From Lutibacter sp. (lineage in GTDB: Bacteria; Bacteroidota; Bacteroidia; Flavobacteriales; Flavobacteriaceae), in NCBI RefSeq assembly GCF_016342705.1, contig NZ_JAEINV010000005.1:1-64000 (forward strand): a stretch of 64,000 bases of DNA, in the 5' to 3' direction. Every line of letters starts with the position of its first letter. The stretch's first letter is position 1. A model generated the notes under the pieces. That model saw nothing but the letters and a program-made list of their open reading frames with translations. It was not told the DNA's origin and did no database searches. Made by a program: the position numbers and the translations under genes. Positions 10,955-22,302 of this stretch are shown piece by piece.

Positions 10955-11485
10955 TTAAAATTGCATTTTTTTAAACAAATCCCATAAAACAACACCAACA
11001 CTCACCGAAATATTTAAAGAATGTTTGGTTCCCAATTGTGGAATTTCAACACAATAATCAGAAGCAGAAACTACTTTTTGCTGAACTCCTTTTACTTCAT
11101 TTCCAAAAACTACCGCATATTTTTTATTCAATTCAATGCTAAAATTTTGCAACATCGTACTGTTTTCGGCCTGTTCAATAGATGCAACAATAACACCCTC
11201 TTTTTTTAACTTTTCAACCAAAGCCAAGGAATCTTCCACATATTCCCAATCAACAGATTCTGTTGCTCCCAAAGCCGTTTTATGAATGTCCTTATGTGGC
11301 GGTTGCGCCGTAATTCCACAGAGGTATATTTTTTCAATTAAAAAAGCATCACTAGTTCTAAAAACCGAACCAATATTGTTTAAACTTCTAATATTATCCA
11401 ACACCACAATTAAAGGAATTTTAGTTGTTCCTTTAAATTCTTCAATAGTTGGCCTGCCTAATTCGCTATTTTTTAATTTTCTCAT
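10955..11485 (-). CDS. TrmH/SpoU family RNA methyltransferase
   Basis: VLDNIRSLNNIGSVFRTSDAF, VFGNEVKGV, HSLNISVSVGVVLWD. Confidence 0.9.
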   Translation of the reverse strand: MRKLKNSELGRPTIEEFKGTTKIPLIVVLDNIRSLNNIGSVFRTSDAFLIEKIYLCGITAQPPHKDIHKTALGATESVDWEYVEDSLALVEKLKKEGVIVASIEQAENSTMLQNFSIELNKKYAVVFGNEVKGVQQKVVSASDYCVEIPQLGTKHSLNISVSVGVVLWDLFKKMQF

Positions 11486-11548
11486 AAATTCGTTTATCTT
11501 TAAAACGGAATAATTAACTTCGCAAAACTAACTTAATTTCCTATAAAA

Positions 11549-14155
11549 TTGGCAGCAAAAAAAGAGAAAGTCACACCATTAATGAAACAATACAACGCAA
11601 TTAAGGTAAAATACCCTGATGCAATGTTGCTATTTAGAGTGGGCGATTTTTATGAAACTTTTGGAGAAGATGCAAAAAAGGCTTCTAAAGTTTTAGGAAT
11701 TATTTTAACAAAACGTGGCGCAGGAAGTGAAACTGAAACTGCACTAGCTGGTTTTCCGCATCACTCCTTAAACACCTATTTACCAAAATTAGTAAAAGCA
11801 GGAATGCGTGTTGCTATTTGCGATCAGCTAGAAGACCCAAAAATGACGAAAACCATTGTAAAACGTGGTGTAACGGAATTGGTAACGCCAGGTGTTGCTT
11901 TAAATGATGAAGTATTACAATCCAACACCAATAATTTTTTAGCAGCTATTCACTTTGGAAAAAAACATTTAGGAGTTTCATTTTTAGATGTATCAACAGG
12001 GGAATTTTTAACGGCACAGGGGAATACAGAATATATAGATAAGTTGTTACAGAACTTTAACCCAAGTGAGGTTTTGGTTCAAAAACAATATAAAAATAAG
12101 TTTAAAGAACTTTTTGGTGATCGCTTTTATACTTTTTATTTAGAAGATTGGATTTTTCAGGAAACCTATGCGATGGAAACCTTAACCAATCATTTTAAAG
12201 TAAAAACGTTAAAAGGTTTTGGTGTTGATGAATTAAATGAAGGAATTATTTCATCAGGTGCCGTGCTATATTATTTATCCGAAACGCAACATAATAAACT
12301 GGAACATATTTCCGTAATTAACCGTATTTCTGAAGATAATTATGTGTGGATGGATCGTTTTACCATCCGTAATTTAGAATTGTACAATTCAACTTCGGTA
12401 AATGCAGTAACGCTTTTAGATGTTATTGATAAAACCATTTCGCCAATGGGCGGACGTTTATTAAAACGCTGGCTTGCATTGCCTTTAAAAGACATTAGCA
12501 GAATAAAAAAACGACACGATATTGTAAAATATTTAATAGATAATGATGACTTTTTTGAGTTAACAACCTTTCAAATTAAACAAATTAGTGATATTGAGCG
12601 TTTGGTTTCTAAAGTTGCAACCGGAAAAGTAAATCCGCGTGAAGTTGTATTGCTTAAAAATTCCTTAAATGCTATTATTCCAATAAAAGAAGCTGCTGAA
12701 AAAAGTGATAACGAAAGTTTAAAAATAATTGGCGAACAATTACAAAACTGCAATACGCTTCGTGAAAAAATAACAAAAACTTTAAACGAAGATGCACCAG
12801 TAAATATTAACAAAGGAGATGCAATTGCCGAAGGTGTTTCAAAAGAATTGGATGATTTAAGAGCTATTTCAACCAAAGGAAAAGATTATTTAGATGCTAT
12901 GTTGGCTCGCGAAATTGAGCGTTCTGGAATTACATCATTAAAAATAGCATTTAATAATGTTTTTGGTTATTATATTGAAGTTAGAAACACACATAAAGAT
13001 AAAGTACCTGCCGATTGGATTCGCAAACAAACTTTGGTAAGTGCTGAGCGTTATATTACTGAAGAATTAAAAGAATACGAAACCAAAATTTTAGGTGCAG
13101 AAGAAAAAATTGGGAAACTTGAAAGTGAATTATTTGCAGAGTTAATCAGTAATTTAATAGATTATATTCAACCAATACAATTAAACGCACAACTTATTGC
13201 GCAAATAGATTGTTTATGTTCCTTTGCGCAAATTGCCAAACAACACAATTATGTACGTCCACAATTGGATGAAAGCACCGATTTAGAAATAAAAAATGGT
13301 CGCCATCCTGTTATTGAAAAGCAATTACCCATTGGTGAAGAATACATTGCAAATGATGTTGTTTTAAATACGCATCAACAGCAAATTATTATGATTACAG
13401 GACCGAATATGAGTGGTAAATCGGCTATTTTACGTCAAACCGCTTTAATTGTTTTATTGGCGCAAATGGGAAGTTATGTTCCTGCTCAAAATGCTCGAAT
13501 TGGAATAGTCGATAAAATTTTTACACGTGTTGGTGCCAGTGATAATATTTCTATGGGCGAATCTACTTTTATGGTAGAAATGAACGAAACTGCTAGTATT
13601 TTAAATAATATTTCGGACAGAAGTTTGGTGTTGTTAGATGAAATTGGACGCGGAACAAGCACATACGATGGAATTTCAATAGCTTGGGCAATTGCAGAAT
13701 ATTTACACGAACATCCTTCAAAAGCAAAAACATTATTTGCTACACATTACCACGAATTAAATGATATGACCAATACTTTTGATCGTATTAAAAACTTCAA
13801 CGTTTCGGTAAAAGAATTAAAAGATAAAGTTATTTTCTTACGTAAATTAGTTCCTGGAGGAAGCGAACATAGTTTTGGTATTTATGTAGCTAAACTAGCA
13901 GGAATGCCGAGTTCTGTTATTCATAGAGCAACAAAAATGCTGAAGCAATTAGAAAAAAATCATACCAATTCAGAAGTAAAAGAAACATTAAAAAATGCCG
14001 CTGAAAATGATATGCAATTAAGCTTTTTTAAGTTAGACGATCCTTTATTGGAAAATATAAAGGAAGAAATACTATCAACAAATATTGACACGCTTACACC
14101 AATTGAAGCTTTAATGAAATTGAATGAAATAAAAAGAATGTTAGTAAAGAAATAG
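11549..14155 (+). CDS. mutS: DNA mismatch repair protein MutS
   Basis: [29 protein letters not shown]; Walker [32 protein letters not shown] start. Confidence 0.98.
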   Translation: MAAKKEKVTPLMKQYNAIKVKYPDAMLLFRVGDFYETFGEDAKKASKVLGIILTKRGAGSETETALAGFPHHSLNTYLPKLVKAGMRVAICDQLEDPKMTKTIVKRGVTELVTPGVALNDEVLQSNTNNFLAAIHFGKKHLGVSFLDVSTGEFLTAQGNTEYIDKLLQNFNPSEVLVQKQYKNKFKELFGDRFYTFYLEDWIFQETYAMETLTNHFKVKTLKGFGVDELNEGIISSGAVLYYLSETQHNKLEHISVINRISEDNYVWMDRFTIRNLELYNSTSVNAVTLLDVIDKTISPMGGRLLKRWLALPLKDISRIKKRHDIVKYLIDNDDFFELTTFQIKQISDIERLVSKVATGKVNPREVVLLKNSLNAIIPIKEAAEKSDNESLKIIGEQLQNCNTLREKITKTLNEDAPVNINKGDAIAEGVSKELDDLRAISTKGKDYLDAMLAREIERSGITSLKIAFNNVFGYYIEVRNTHKDKVPADWIRKQTLVSAERYITEELKEYETKILGAEEKIGKLESELFAELISNLIDYIQPIQLNAQLIAQIDCLCSFAQIAKQHNYVRPQLDESTDLEIKNGRHPVIEKQLPIGEEYIANDVVLNTHQQQIIMITGPNMSGKSAILRQTALIVLLAQMGSYVPAQNARIGIVDKIFTRVGASDNISMGESTFMVEMNETASILNNISDRSLVLLDEIGRGTSTYDGISIAWAIAEYLHEHPSKAKTLFATHYHELNDMTNTFDRIKNFNVSVKELKDKVIFLRKLVPGGSEHSFGIYVAKLAGMPSSVIHRATKMLKQLEKNHTNSEVKETLKNAAENDMQLSFFKLDDPLLENIKEEILSTNIDTLTPIEALMKLNEIKRMLVKK

Positions 14156-14253
14156 TTATTGCTTCTAAACAAGAAGCTATTTAATACAAACTTTCTTTAA
14201 CATTTTTTTGACATATTTTTTAATTACCTTTGTTTATTCTAAAGTTTAAAAAC

Positions 14254-14571
14254 ATGTATTTATTTATTAGTGGTGCTGAAATATTTGTTGTTTTAATTAT
14301 CGCTGTTATGTTATTTGGCGCTGATAAACTTCCCGAAATTGCTAGAGGATTAGGGCAAGGTATGAGACAAATAAAGGATGCAACAAATGATATTAAAAGA
14401 GAAATTCAGAATAGTGCTGAAAAACATAATATTGATGTTGACCTTGCTGCAAAAGTAAGAAATGAAATTAGTAAAGTAACTGATAATGTTGAGGATATAA
14501 CACAACCCGTTAAAAAAATTAAAGACAAAATTATTGATGACATTACTGGGCCAATAAAAAGAAACTTGTAA
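14254..14571 (+). CDS. tatA: Sec-independent protein translocase TatA/TatE-like
   Basis: Single TM followed by LFGADKLPEIARGLGQGMRQIKDATNDIKREI amphipathic helix. Confidence 0.88.
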   Translation: MYLFISGAEIFVVLIIAVMLFGADKLPEIARGLGQGMRQIKDATNDIKREIQNSAEKHNIDVDLAAKVRNEISKVTDNVEDITQPVKKIKDKIIDDITGPIKRNL

Positions 14572-14573
14572 TA

Positions 14574-15134
14574 TTGGATCTATTAAATTCGCTTATTAAT
14601 TACGACAAAGAATTACTGCTTTTTCTGCATTCAAAAGGAGCTACTCCGTGGGATGAGTTTTGGATATTTATCACCAATCCTTTATATTGGATTCCTTTAT
14701 TTTTTATATTATTTTATGTTGGTTTTAAAGCTTTTGGCTTTAAAAAAGCTATTATTATAGCAATATTTACAGCATTAAGTGCCGCTTTTTCTTTATTAAT
14801 TGTACATTTTATAAAAAATTATGTAGAACGCCTTAGACCTATAAATGACTTGAGTGTTAATGAATCTATTAGGGTATTAATTGAAGCACACGATTTTAGT
14901 TTTGTTTCTGGCCATTCTACAGTATCATTCACGGTTGCTTTTTTAACATTTTGGATATTGAAAAAACACTACAAATTTGCTTCGCTTATATTTTTATTTC
15001 CAATATTATTTGCATACAGTAGACTATATTTAGCGGCTCACTATCCATTAGATATTTTATTTGGAATGCTTTTAGGTTTTAGTATTGCATTCTGTTTTTA
15101 CAAAATATTAAATAAATTTTTCCTTAAAAATTAA
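14574..15134 (+). CDS. PAP2 family phosphatase (membrane)
   Basis: VERLRP, FVSGHSTVSF, SRLYLAAHYPLDILFG phosphatase motifs; TTG start. Confidence 0.88.
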   Translation: MDLLNSLINYDKELLLFLHSKGATPWDEFWIFITNPLYWIPLFFILFYVGFKAFGFKKAIIIAIFTALSAAFSLLIVHFIKNYVERLRPINDLSVNESIRVLIEAHDFSFVSGHSTVSFTVAFLTFWILKKHYKFASLIFLFPILFAYSRLYLAAHYPLDILFGMLLGFSIAFCFYKILNKFFLKN

Positions 15135-15778
15135 ACAGTTTTTACTCTACTAATTGTTAAACCATCTCTAATTGGCAATAAAACTGTTTCAATTCTTTTA
15201 TCATTATTTAATAATTTATTGTAAGCTAATAATTCTAAAGTATCCATATCATTTGGCTTAACATCTTCAATTACTTTTCCGCTCCAAAGTACATTATCTG
15301 ATAAAATAATACCTCCTGGATTCATTTTTTCAATAATTAATTGAAAATAATTACTGTAATTCACCTTGTCAGCATCTATAAATACCAAATCAAACTTTTT
15401 ATTGATGGTTGGAATAATTTCTAACGCGTTCCCTATTTCTTGTTTAATTTGATTTTTATATTCTGAAGCATCAAAATATTTCTTGCAAATAGCTTCTAAT
15501 TCCTCATTTTTATCAATGGTAATTAGCGTTCCATCTTTTTGTAAACCTTCAGCCAAACACAATGCAGAATAACCTGTATAGGTTCCTATTTCTAATATGC
15601 TTTTAGGATTTATTATTTTTGAAATTATAGATAAAATTCTTCCTTGATAAGCACCACTTAGCATTCTTGGATTTAATACCTTCTGCCAAGTTTCTTTATT
15701 TAATTGTTGTAAAAGCAGTGGTTCATTTTGAGAATGACTTACCACGTAATCGTCTAATTTTTCAGGTAAAAATTTCAT
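15131..15778 (-). CDS. Class I SAM-dependent O-methyltransferase
   Basis: LEIGTYTGYSALCLAEGL, DLVFIDADKVNY, NPGGIILSDNVLWSG. Confidence 0.92.
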   Translation of the reverse strand: MKFLPEKLDDYVVSHSQNEPLLLQQLNKETWQKVLNPRMLSGAYQGRILSIISKIINPKSILEIGTYTGYSALCLAEGLQKDGTLITIDKNEELEAICKKYFDASEYKNQIKQEIGNALEIIPTINKKFDLVFIDADKVNYSNYFQLIIEKMNPGGIILSDNVLWSGKVIEDVKPNDMDTLELLAYNKLLNNDKRIETVLLPIRDGLTISRVKTV

Positions 15779-15797
15779 TATTTTTATTTAAAAAAGT

Positions 15798-15933
15798 AAA
15801 AAGGCTATTTAAAAAGAATTGAAAACCATCATTCTGAACTTAATTCTTATAATCAACATACAAATAATCAACAATTATAAGTACCTCAACAAGGAAAGGT
15901 TGATGAAAATTTCACTTTTTAAATAGCCTTTTT
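15798..15933. repeat. 136-bp element bounded by perfect 19-bp inverted repeats with internal hairpins (structured RNA / complex terminator / MITE-like)
   Basis: Left arm AAAAAGGCTATTTAAAAAG (15798-15816), right arm CTTTTTAAATAGCCTTTTT (15915-15933); internal CTTATAAT/ATTATAAG and TCAAC/GTTGA pairings. Confidence 0.7.
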
Positions 15934-15946
15934 TATATTATTATAT

Positions 15947-16195
15947 TTAAATTTTTGTTTTCAATTCCTGCTCCATTTGCTTCTTTTCCTGCTCACACAA
16001 ACACATTTTTTGCTTATTTAAATCGGTTTTATGTTTTTCAATACATTTAGTAATTATTCCATTTTGTTTGGAATAAAGACCGCATTTTTTACATAAAATT
16101 AAATGAATATTTAGTTTTATAATTTCCCAAAAAGATGCCTGCTTATATTGGCTTTTATCACAAATTGTGGTTGCTTCGTTACACGTTAATTTCAT
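15947..16195 (-). CDS. Short zinc-binding-like putative anti-sigma factor
   Basis: HLILCKKC fits the H-x3-C-x2-C ZAS motif; immediately downstream of an ECF sigma gene; no TM segment. Confidence 0.6.
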   Translation of the reverse strand: MKLTCNEATTICDKSQYKQASFWEIIKLNIHLILCKKCGLYSKQNGIITKCIEKHKTDLNKQKMCLCEQEKKQMEQELKTKI

Positions 16196-16206
16196 TTGTA
16201 CTTTCT

Positions 16207-16773
16207 TTAATTTTTAAACCAATTATCTTCCATACATTTTCTGAGTTGTGTTCTGGCTCTGTGAATTATTACCCAAAGATTTGACGAAGTAATTTCTAAC
16301 TCCTTACAAATATCATCTGTTTCAAGCTGTTCAATAGTTTTCATTCTAAATACCATTGCATATTTTTCTGGTAAGCCATTTATACATTTTTCCAATACAA
16401 CACTTAACTCTTCATTCTCAATGTTTTTTTCTATTTCATTATTCCAAGATGATGGAACTCGCTCTTCAATCCAATCACCTTCTCTTTCGCCATCAGCATA
16501 AAAATTCATTTTAACTTCAGCTTTTCCTTTTGTTGAATTTATTTTTCGATAATAATCAATAATTTTTCTTTTTAAAATAGCAACCAACCAAGTTCTTTCG
16601 CTTGCCAACCCTTGAAAGTTATCCATCGCTTTTAACCCCGCAAAAAAAGTATCTTGTACTAAATCTTTTGCTAAATCATGATTGTTTATTCTACCTATAG
16701 TAAAATTGTACAAATAATCGGCGTGAAGTTTCACCCATTTATCAGGGCTCAATTGGTGTTTTTCTTTTGACAT
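16207..16773 (-). CDS. ECF-type RNA polymerase sigma-70 factor
   Basis: AKDLVQDTFFAGLKAMDNF (region 2), ITSSNLWVIIHRARTQLRKCM (region 4). Confidence 0.92.
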   Translation of the reverse strand: MSKEKHQLSPDKWVKLHADYLYNFTIGRINNHDLAKDLVQDTFFAGLKAMDNFQGLASERTWLVAILKRKIIDYYRKINSTKGKAEVKMNFYADGEREGDWIEERVPSSWNNEIEKNIENEELSVVLEKCINGLPEKYAMVFRMKTIEQLETDDICKELEITSSNLWVIIHRARTQLRKCMEDNWFKN

Positions 16774-16841
16774 TCGTTAATATTACTTTTGTCTTAATTT
16801 ATTTAGAGTTATTATAATTTATAGATTGAACTATTTATTAA

Positions 16842-19800
16842 TTATAATTTTGATGCGTAAGTGCTTAAAAGTGCAAATAATTTTTTTCTGTCTATTGGTT
16901 TAGATAAATACTCATCAAATCCGTTTTTTAAGGCCGTTTCTTTATCTGATTCCATTGCAAAAGCAGAAAGTGCGATAATTGGTATATTTGGATTGAATTT
17001 TTTTATTTCATGCATAGCTTCAATACCATTCATAATTGGCATTTTTATGTCCATAAAAATCAGCCCAATATCTTTATTAGATTTTGCCAAATCAACAGCT
17101 TCCTGACCATTAAATGCCTCAAGAATATTTATTTTTGAGTTAGAAAAAAGCTCATTCATATAAAGCATATTATATTCCTCATCCTCTGCTATTAGAATTG
17201 TAAGTTCCATATTTTCGATTGGTATTTGTGTGGTTTTTTGTTCTACAACTGATATTATTGGCTTTGCCTTAGATTTTAAATAAGGAATTGTAAAATAAAT
17301 TGATGTTCCTTTTTTGTTAGAGTCTATCCAAATTTGTCCACCAAATAATTCAACAAATTTTTTAGATATCGCTAAACCTAATCCTGTCCCTTTACTTTGT
17401 TTACTTAAATTTAAGTTTGCTTGCATAAATCTGTCAAAAATTACAGAATGCAATTCTTTATCTATACCAACTCCAGTATCTTTTACATAAAACAATAAAG
17501 TTTCATTATCTTTTAATTCATATCCAAATTCAACACCACCTTCTTCCGTAAATTTAAAAGAATTTGACAATAAATTTGTTAATATTTGATTCAATTTTGG
17601 ACCATCTATTTCAATAAAACTTTTTGCACTATCTAAACCTTTGCTAACTTTTAAATTTAAGTTATGATCCTTTGCAATTTGCTTGTAAAACTCATGTAAA
17701 TCATCAATTAAATGGTTAATATTTGTACTTTGATAATTTAATTTTACTACACCTGCCTCAATTTTAGAAATATCTAATATATCATTTACAATAGCAAGTA
17801 ACCGCTTACTACTATTTACTACTATATTAGCATATTTTTTTCTATCAAAATTTGATAACTCCGGATTTAAAAATAATTCTGAAAACCCAATAATACCATT
17901 CATTGGTGTTCTAATTTCATGACTCATATTGGCTAAAAAAGAAGATTTCAGCTTATCAGATTCTTGGGCCTTTATCAATGCTTTTTTAAGTTCGTCTTCA
18001 CTGTTTTTTCTTTGTATAGTTATACTTATTTGATCAGCAACAAATTCCAGTAATTGTAAATCATCTTGATGGTATGCATTAATATTACTGTAACTTTGAA
18101 CAGCTATAGCGCCAATAATTTTATCTTGAATTTTTAGAGGTACTCCAACCCAAATTTCGGCTTCCTCACCCACTAAATCTACTATTCCAAGATCTATAAG
18201 TTGTTTATGTTGTTGGTTAGAAACCATTAACGGTTTTCCAGATTTTATTACATAACCTGTTAAACTTTTTTCAGCAGGAAACTCAATTAAGTCTTCCTTT
18301 TCATCAACCATTACTGGCATTTTTATCATATCTGTACTTTCTTCATAAAGCGCTATATAAAAATTGCTAGTGTCAATAATTTTATGAAGTTCTTCTTTAA
18401 TAAATAAACTAAATTCATTAAAATCATCTATTGCAGATGCTCCTTTGGAAATATTATATAATACATTTTCAAGTTCCTCTTTCTTTACTCTATCTGAAAT
18501 ATCTATTACTACGGCATGTATAGTTGTTGAATTATCAATATCTTCTATTTTTGTTAAGGTTACTTCCGCCGGAAAAACCTCACCGTTTTTACGTTTATGA
18601 TACCATTTAAATCTATTAAAACCTTTTTCAACGGCTATACTTATTACTTTTTCAGCTTTAATAAATGAGTTTCTTTCGTCCTTTTGAAATTCAGGCGATA
18701 GTTCTGATGGATGTAACTTTAATAAATCTTCTTTATTTTTAAAACCAAACATTTTTAAGGTTGCCTCATTACAATCTGAAAATAATCCGTTTTTAAGCAC
18801 CATTACGGAGTCTACTGATTTTTCAAAAATATCTTTATACTTTTTTTCAGACTTTTCAAGAAGTTTTTTAGCTTTTACCCGCTCTGTAATGTCATCAACC
18901 ATACAGGCAACTCCAATTGTGTTGTTTTTAGCATCTTTAAGAGTAACGCTATACCAATCGCAAGTTATTATTTTACCGCTTTTTGTAATATTTTGGTTTG
19001 TATGCCTGAATCTATCACTTTCAATTAATGAGGTTTCTCTTATAGTTTTCATTTCATTTAACAAATGCGGTGGCGTTAGTAAATCTTTATTAGATTTCCC
19101 TTTTACCTCTGCTGAAGAATATCCAAAAATACGTTCTGCTGCATCATTCCATTCAATAATATTAAAATCTAAATCCCAAATTATGGATGCCAAAGGAGTA
19201 TTATTGAATAAGTGTTTTAATCGTTGACTACTTTCAAAAAGTAATTCTTCAGTTTTTTTTCGTTCAGTAACATCTTCGGCTAAAGATGCAATACCTGTAA
19301 TATTACCATAAGAGTCTTTTAGTGTTACATTATACCAATCGCAAATAATTATTTTACCGTTTTTGGTTTTATTTTTATTGGTACTTCTATAACCTCCTTT
19401 GTCATTTATTAAATTTTCCCAAATAGCTTCTACTTTGGTAAATGTGTCTTTTAATAACAATAACTCATTCACATGCTTTCCAATTGCTTCAGCTGCTGTA
19501 TAGCCAAATATTCTCTCCGCAGATGAATTCCACTCTAAAACATTAAAATTATAATCCCAAATTATAGATGCTAATGGAGTATTATTAAATTGCTCTTTTA
19601 ATTGTTGGTTACTTTTAAAAAATAAATCTTCGGTGTTTTTTTGCTCCGTATAATCTTCAACTATCCCTTGAATATGAGTTATTTCATTCTGTTCATTTCT
19701 AATAACATCAATATTAGGTTTAATCCACTTTATAGTTTTATCTTTTGTATAAACTCTAAAAGGTTTAGGCTTTATAGTTATTAAATTACTTTTTATTAGT

Positions 19801-21251
19801 TTAAAAATTTCGTTTCGTATATAACTTAAATCTTCAGGGAATACTGTGTCATGTATTTTTACACTTCCATTTAAAAAATCTTCTTGACTATACCCAAATA
19901 ATTTTTCGGCATTTTCTGAGGCAAAAACAACTGGAAAATCTCTTTCATTCTTACATAGAATAGCAACGGAAGAACTTTTATTTATAATATTATACGCTTC
20001 CCTAATTATGTTTTCATTATGTTTTTTTTCGGTTATTTCATGAAAAAACACCATCAAACCCTTTTTTGAAGGTATAATTCTATTTTCAAACCATCTATTC
20101 CAAGGTTTAAAATAGTTTTCAAAACTAATTGGTTTGTTTGTTTTTATTGCAATTTGAAAATTATCATAAAATATGTCACCTTCTTTTTCTGGATACTCTA
20201 TCCAAATATTTTTACCCAACAAATAATCTACACTCCTACCTAATAAATCTGCTGCTCTTTGGTTTAAATAAACATAATTGGCATTTGAATCTAAAAGTAT
20301 AAATCCTTCTTTTATACTTGAAATAGTATCTGACAACAAGTCTTTTGTTAAATTAATTTCATGTTCTGCTAAAACACTTTCTGTAACATCTTGCGCAATT
20401 CCAATTATTTTAACAATTTTACCATCCTCAACAATAACACTTCTTTTTTCGGTTAAATATTTTAACTTATTGTTGCTTGTAATAATTCTATAATTTAACT
20501 GCTGATTGGTGTTTTTTAATAAATGTTCTAACGAAAAATTACAAACCACCGCTCTATCATCTTCATGTATAAATGATTCAAAAAACGATAAAGAAGGCTC
20601 AATTGATTGTGGTTCAATTTCAACCATATTAAAAGCTTCATCAGACCAATGAGTTTCATTTGTTTTAAAATTATAAAACCAACTTCCTAATTTTGCAATG
20701 GACTGAGATTGTTTGTAGCGACTTTCGCTTTCCTTTAATTTATTTCTAATTTTTACCTTTTCAGTAATGTTTTCAATAGATATCACTACATTTTCAAGAG
20801 ATGCTATACTGTCATTTGCTACTTTAAATCTTATTAAAATATCAAATTCTTCACCCTCAATTGTTTTGTTTACCGTTTCTAATTCCGTTTCCGTTCTACC
20901 TAACAAAACATCTACAATTAATTTTGCAAATCCTGCATTAGATTTTTCGGTAAAAACAATGTTTAAATTATTTAATAAGTCTTTTTTACTTTTGGCTTTA
21001 TAGAGTTGTACGGCAGTTTTATTTACATCTTTAATAGTAACTAGTGAAGCTAATTCTGGTATAAGGTGAGGGTTTTTGTTTAATAAGTCTATTAAATTAG
21101 TATTATGTTCCTTCAGTTTATTTTCAATAAATAATTTAGCTTTTGAAAAATCTTCAATCCACAATGCAATTGGAGCATATTCAAAAAAATTAAAATAATT
21201 AAAGTTTAAACTCTCATCATTCGAACCATTAGTAATAATTCTTTCCTTCAT
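16842..21251 (-). CDS. Multi-PAS/GAF hybrid sensor histidine kinase with C-terminal receiver
   Basis: Repeated PAS/PAC segments, GAF (WVGVPLKIQDKIIGAIAVQSY), H-box SSFLANMSHEIRTPMNGIIGF, ATPase GTGLGLAISKKFVELFGG, receiver LIFMDIKMPIMNG. Confidence 0.94.
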   Translation of the reverse strand: MKERIITNGSNDESLNFNYFNFFEYAPIALWIEDFSKAKLFIENKLKEHNTNLIDLLNKNPHLIPELASLVTIKDVNKTAVQLYKAKSKKDLLNNLNIVFTEKSNAGFAKLIVDVLLGRTETELETVNKTIEGEEFDILIRFKVANDSIASLENVVISIENITEKVKIRNKLKESESRYKQSQSIAKLGSWFYNFKTNETHWSDEAFNMVEIEPQSIEPSLSFFESFIHEDDRAVVCNFSLEHLLKNTNQQLNYRIITSNNKLKYLTEKRSVIVEDGKIVKIIGIAQDVTESVLAEHEINLTKDLLSDTISSIKEGFILLDSNANYVYLNQRAADLLGRSVDYLLGKNIWIEYPEKEGDIFYDNFQIAIKTNKPISFENYFKPWNRWFENRIIPSKKGLMVFFHEITEKKHNENIIREAYNIINKSSSVAILCKNERDFPVVFASENAEKLFGYSQEDFLNGSVKIHDTVFPEDLSYIRNEIFKLIKSNLITIKPKPFRVYTKDKTIKWIKPNIDVIRNEQNEITHIQGIVEDYTEQKNTEDLFFKSNQQLKEQFNNTPLASIIWDYNFNVLEWNSSAERIFGYTAAEAIGKHVNELLLLKDTFTKVEAIWENLINDKGGYRSTNKNKTKNGKIIICDWYNVTLKDSYGNITGIASLAEDVTERKKTEELLFESSQRLKHLFNNTPLASIIWDLDFNIIEWNDAAERIFGYSSAEVKGKSNKDLLTPPHLLNEMKTIRETSLIESDRFRHTNQNITKSGKIITCDWYSVTLKDAKNNTIGVACMVDDITERVKAKKLLEKSEKKYKDIFEKSVDSVMVLKNGLFSDCNEATLKMFGFKNKEDLLKLHPSELSPEFQKDERNSFIKAEKVISIAVEKGFNRFKWYHKRKNGEVFPAEVTLTKIEDIDNSTTIHAVVIDISDRVKKEELENVLYNISKGASAIDDFNEFSLFIKEELHKIIDTSNFYIALYEESTDMIKMPVMVDEKEDLIEFPAEKSLTGYVIKSGKPLMVSNQQHKQLIDLGIVDLVGEEAEIWVGVPLKIQDKIIGAIAVQSYSNINAYHQDDLQLLEFVADQISITIQRKNSEDELKKALIKAQESDKLKSSFLANMSHEIRTPMNGIIGFSELFLNPELSNFDRKKYANIVVNSSKRLLAIVNDILDISKIEAGVVKLNYQSTNINHLIDDLHEFYKQIAKDHNLNLKVSKGLDSAKSFIEIDGPKLNQILTNLLSNSFKFTEEGGVEFGYELKDNETLLFYVKDTGVGIDKELHSVIFDRFMQANLNLSKQSKGTGLGLAISKKFVELFGGQIWIDSNKKGTSIYFTIPYLKSKAKPIISVVEQKTTQIPIENMELTILIAEDEEYNMLYMNELFSNSKINILEAFNGQEAVDLAKSNKDIGLIFMDIKMPIMNGIEAMHEIKKFNPNIPIIALSAFAMESDKETALKNGFDEYLSKPIDRKKLFALLSTYASKL

Positions 21252-21341
21252 TTTATTAATTTATGGGGTTTAAATTATAAATATACTAAATATTTGTAGG
21301 ATTTTACTTGTTGAAAAACTTAAAGTTTAGGATTAAAATTC

Positions 21342-22190
21342 CTAATTATTTGTTGGTAGGGAAATTGTAAATGAAGAACCTTTTAAAATTTCACTTTTTA
21401 CAGAAATTTTTCCTTCATGTTTTTTTACAATTTTTTGTGCAATTGGCAAGCCTAAACCAATACATTTTACTTTATCTTCTGAATAGGTATTAACAACGCT
21501 AAACTCATTAAAAATAAACGACAAATCCTTTTCTTCAAGCCCAATGCCATTATCCGATATGCTAATAATTAAATTAGGGTTTTCATGAACTATCTCAACT
21601 TCAATTTCTGTATTTTCTTTTGAATAGCGAATCGCATTATTCAATATATTTAAAATTGCAATTTCAAGTTCATTCTTATCAAACTTAAATTCAATAACAG
21701 CTAATGGTATATGCTTTTTTATACGAATGCTTTTTTTATTGGCTAAAACTTCTGCTTTTTCAATTACAGCATTTATAAAATTATTAAAATTATATGCTAA
21801 AAAAGTAAACTTTAAATCAGGTTGTTGATATCTCGCATATTCCGCCAGTTTATTCAAAAAATTCAAAGAAAACTCGGCCGAATTTTTAATAATTTCAATA
21901 TGACTTTTTAGTTTATCTGGGTTGTAATTTGGTAATCCTTCCAAAATCATTTCTGAAAATGAGAACGACACACCAACTGGATTTTTTAAATTATGAATAA
22001 GCTTTTTAAAAATTAAATTATTTAGGTCAACTACCTCGTTTAATTCGTTGTTTTTATTCTTTAGTTTTAGGCTTAATTCAATAATTTTTTCTTCTAGTTC
22101 ATCCGTGTAATATTGCAACTCTTTAATCTCTTTTTTCAAAATAACATATCTTTTTACGGTAAATTTAAATGTATTACAGTAATAATTCAA
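21342..22190 (-). CDS. Sensor histidine kinase (soluble)
   Basis: HNLKNPVGVSFSFSE H-box; ISDNGIGLEEKDL; GLGLPIAQKIVKKHEG; no TM. Confidence 0.87.
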   Translation of the reverse strand: MNYYCNTFKFTVKRYVILKKEIKELQYYTDELEEKIIELSLKLKNKNNELNEVVDLNNLIFKKLIHNLKNPVGVSFSFSEMILEGLPNYNPDKLKSHIEIIKNSAEFSLNFLNKLAEYARYQQPDLKFTFLAYNFNNFINAVIEKAEVLANKKSIRIKKHIPLAVIEFKFDKNELEIAILNILNNAIRYSKENTEIEVEIVHENPNLIISISDNGIGLEEKDLSFIFNEFSVVNTYSEDKVKCIGLGLPIAQKIVKKHEGKISVKSEILKGSSFTISLPTNN

Positions 22191-22302
22191 ATTTTTATAT
22201 AAATATTATAATTCTAGCGCATCAAAACCTATAAATTGAACATTCTTTTTATAGCAATGTTTTTTCATTACTTTTACCGTTACTTATAATAATACACAAA
22301 AA

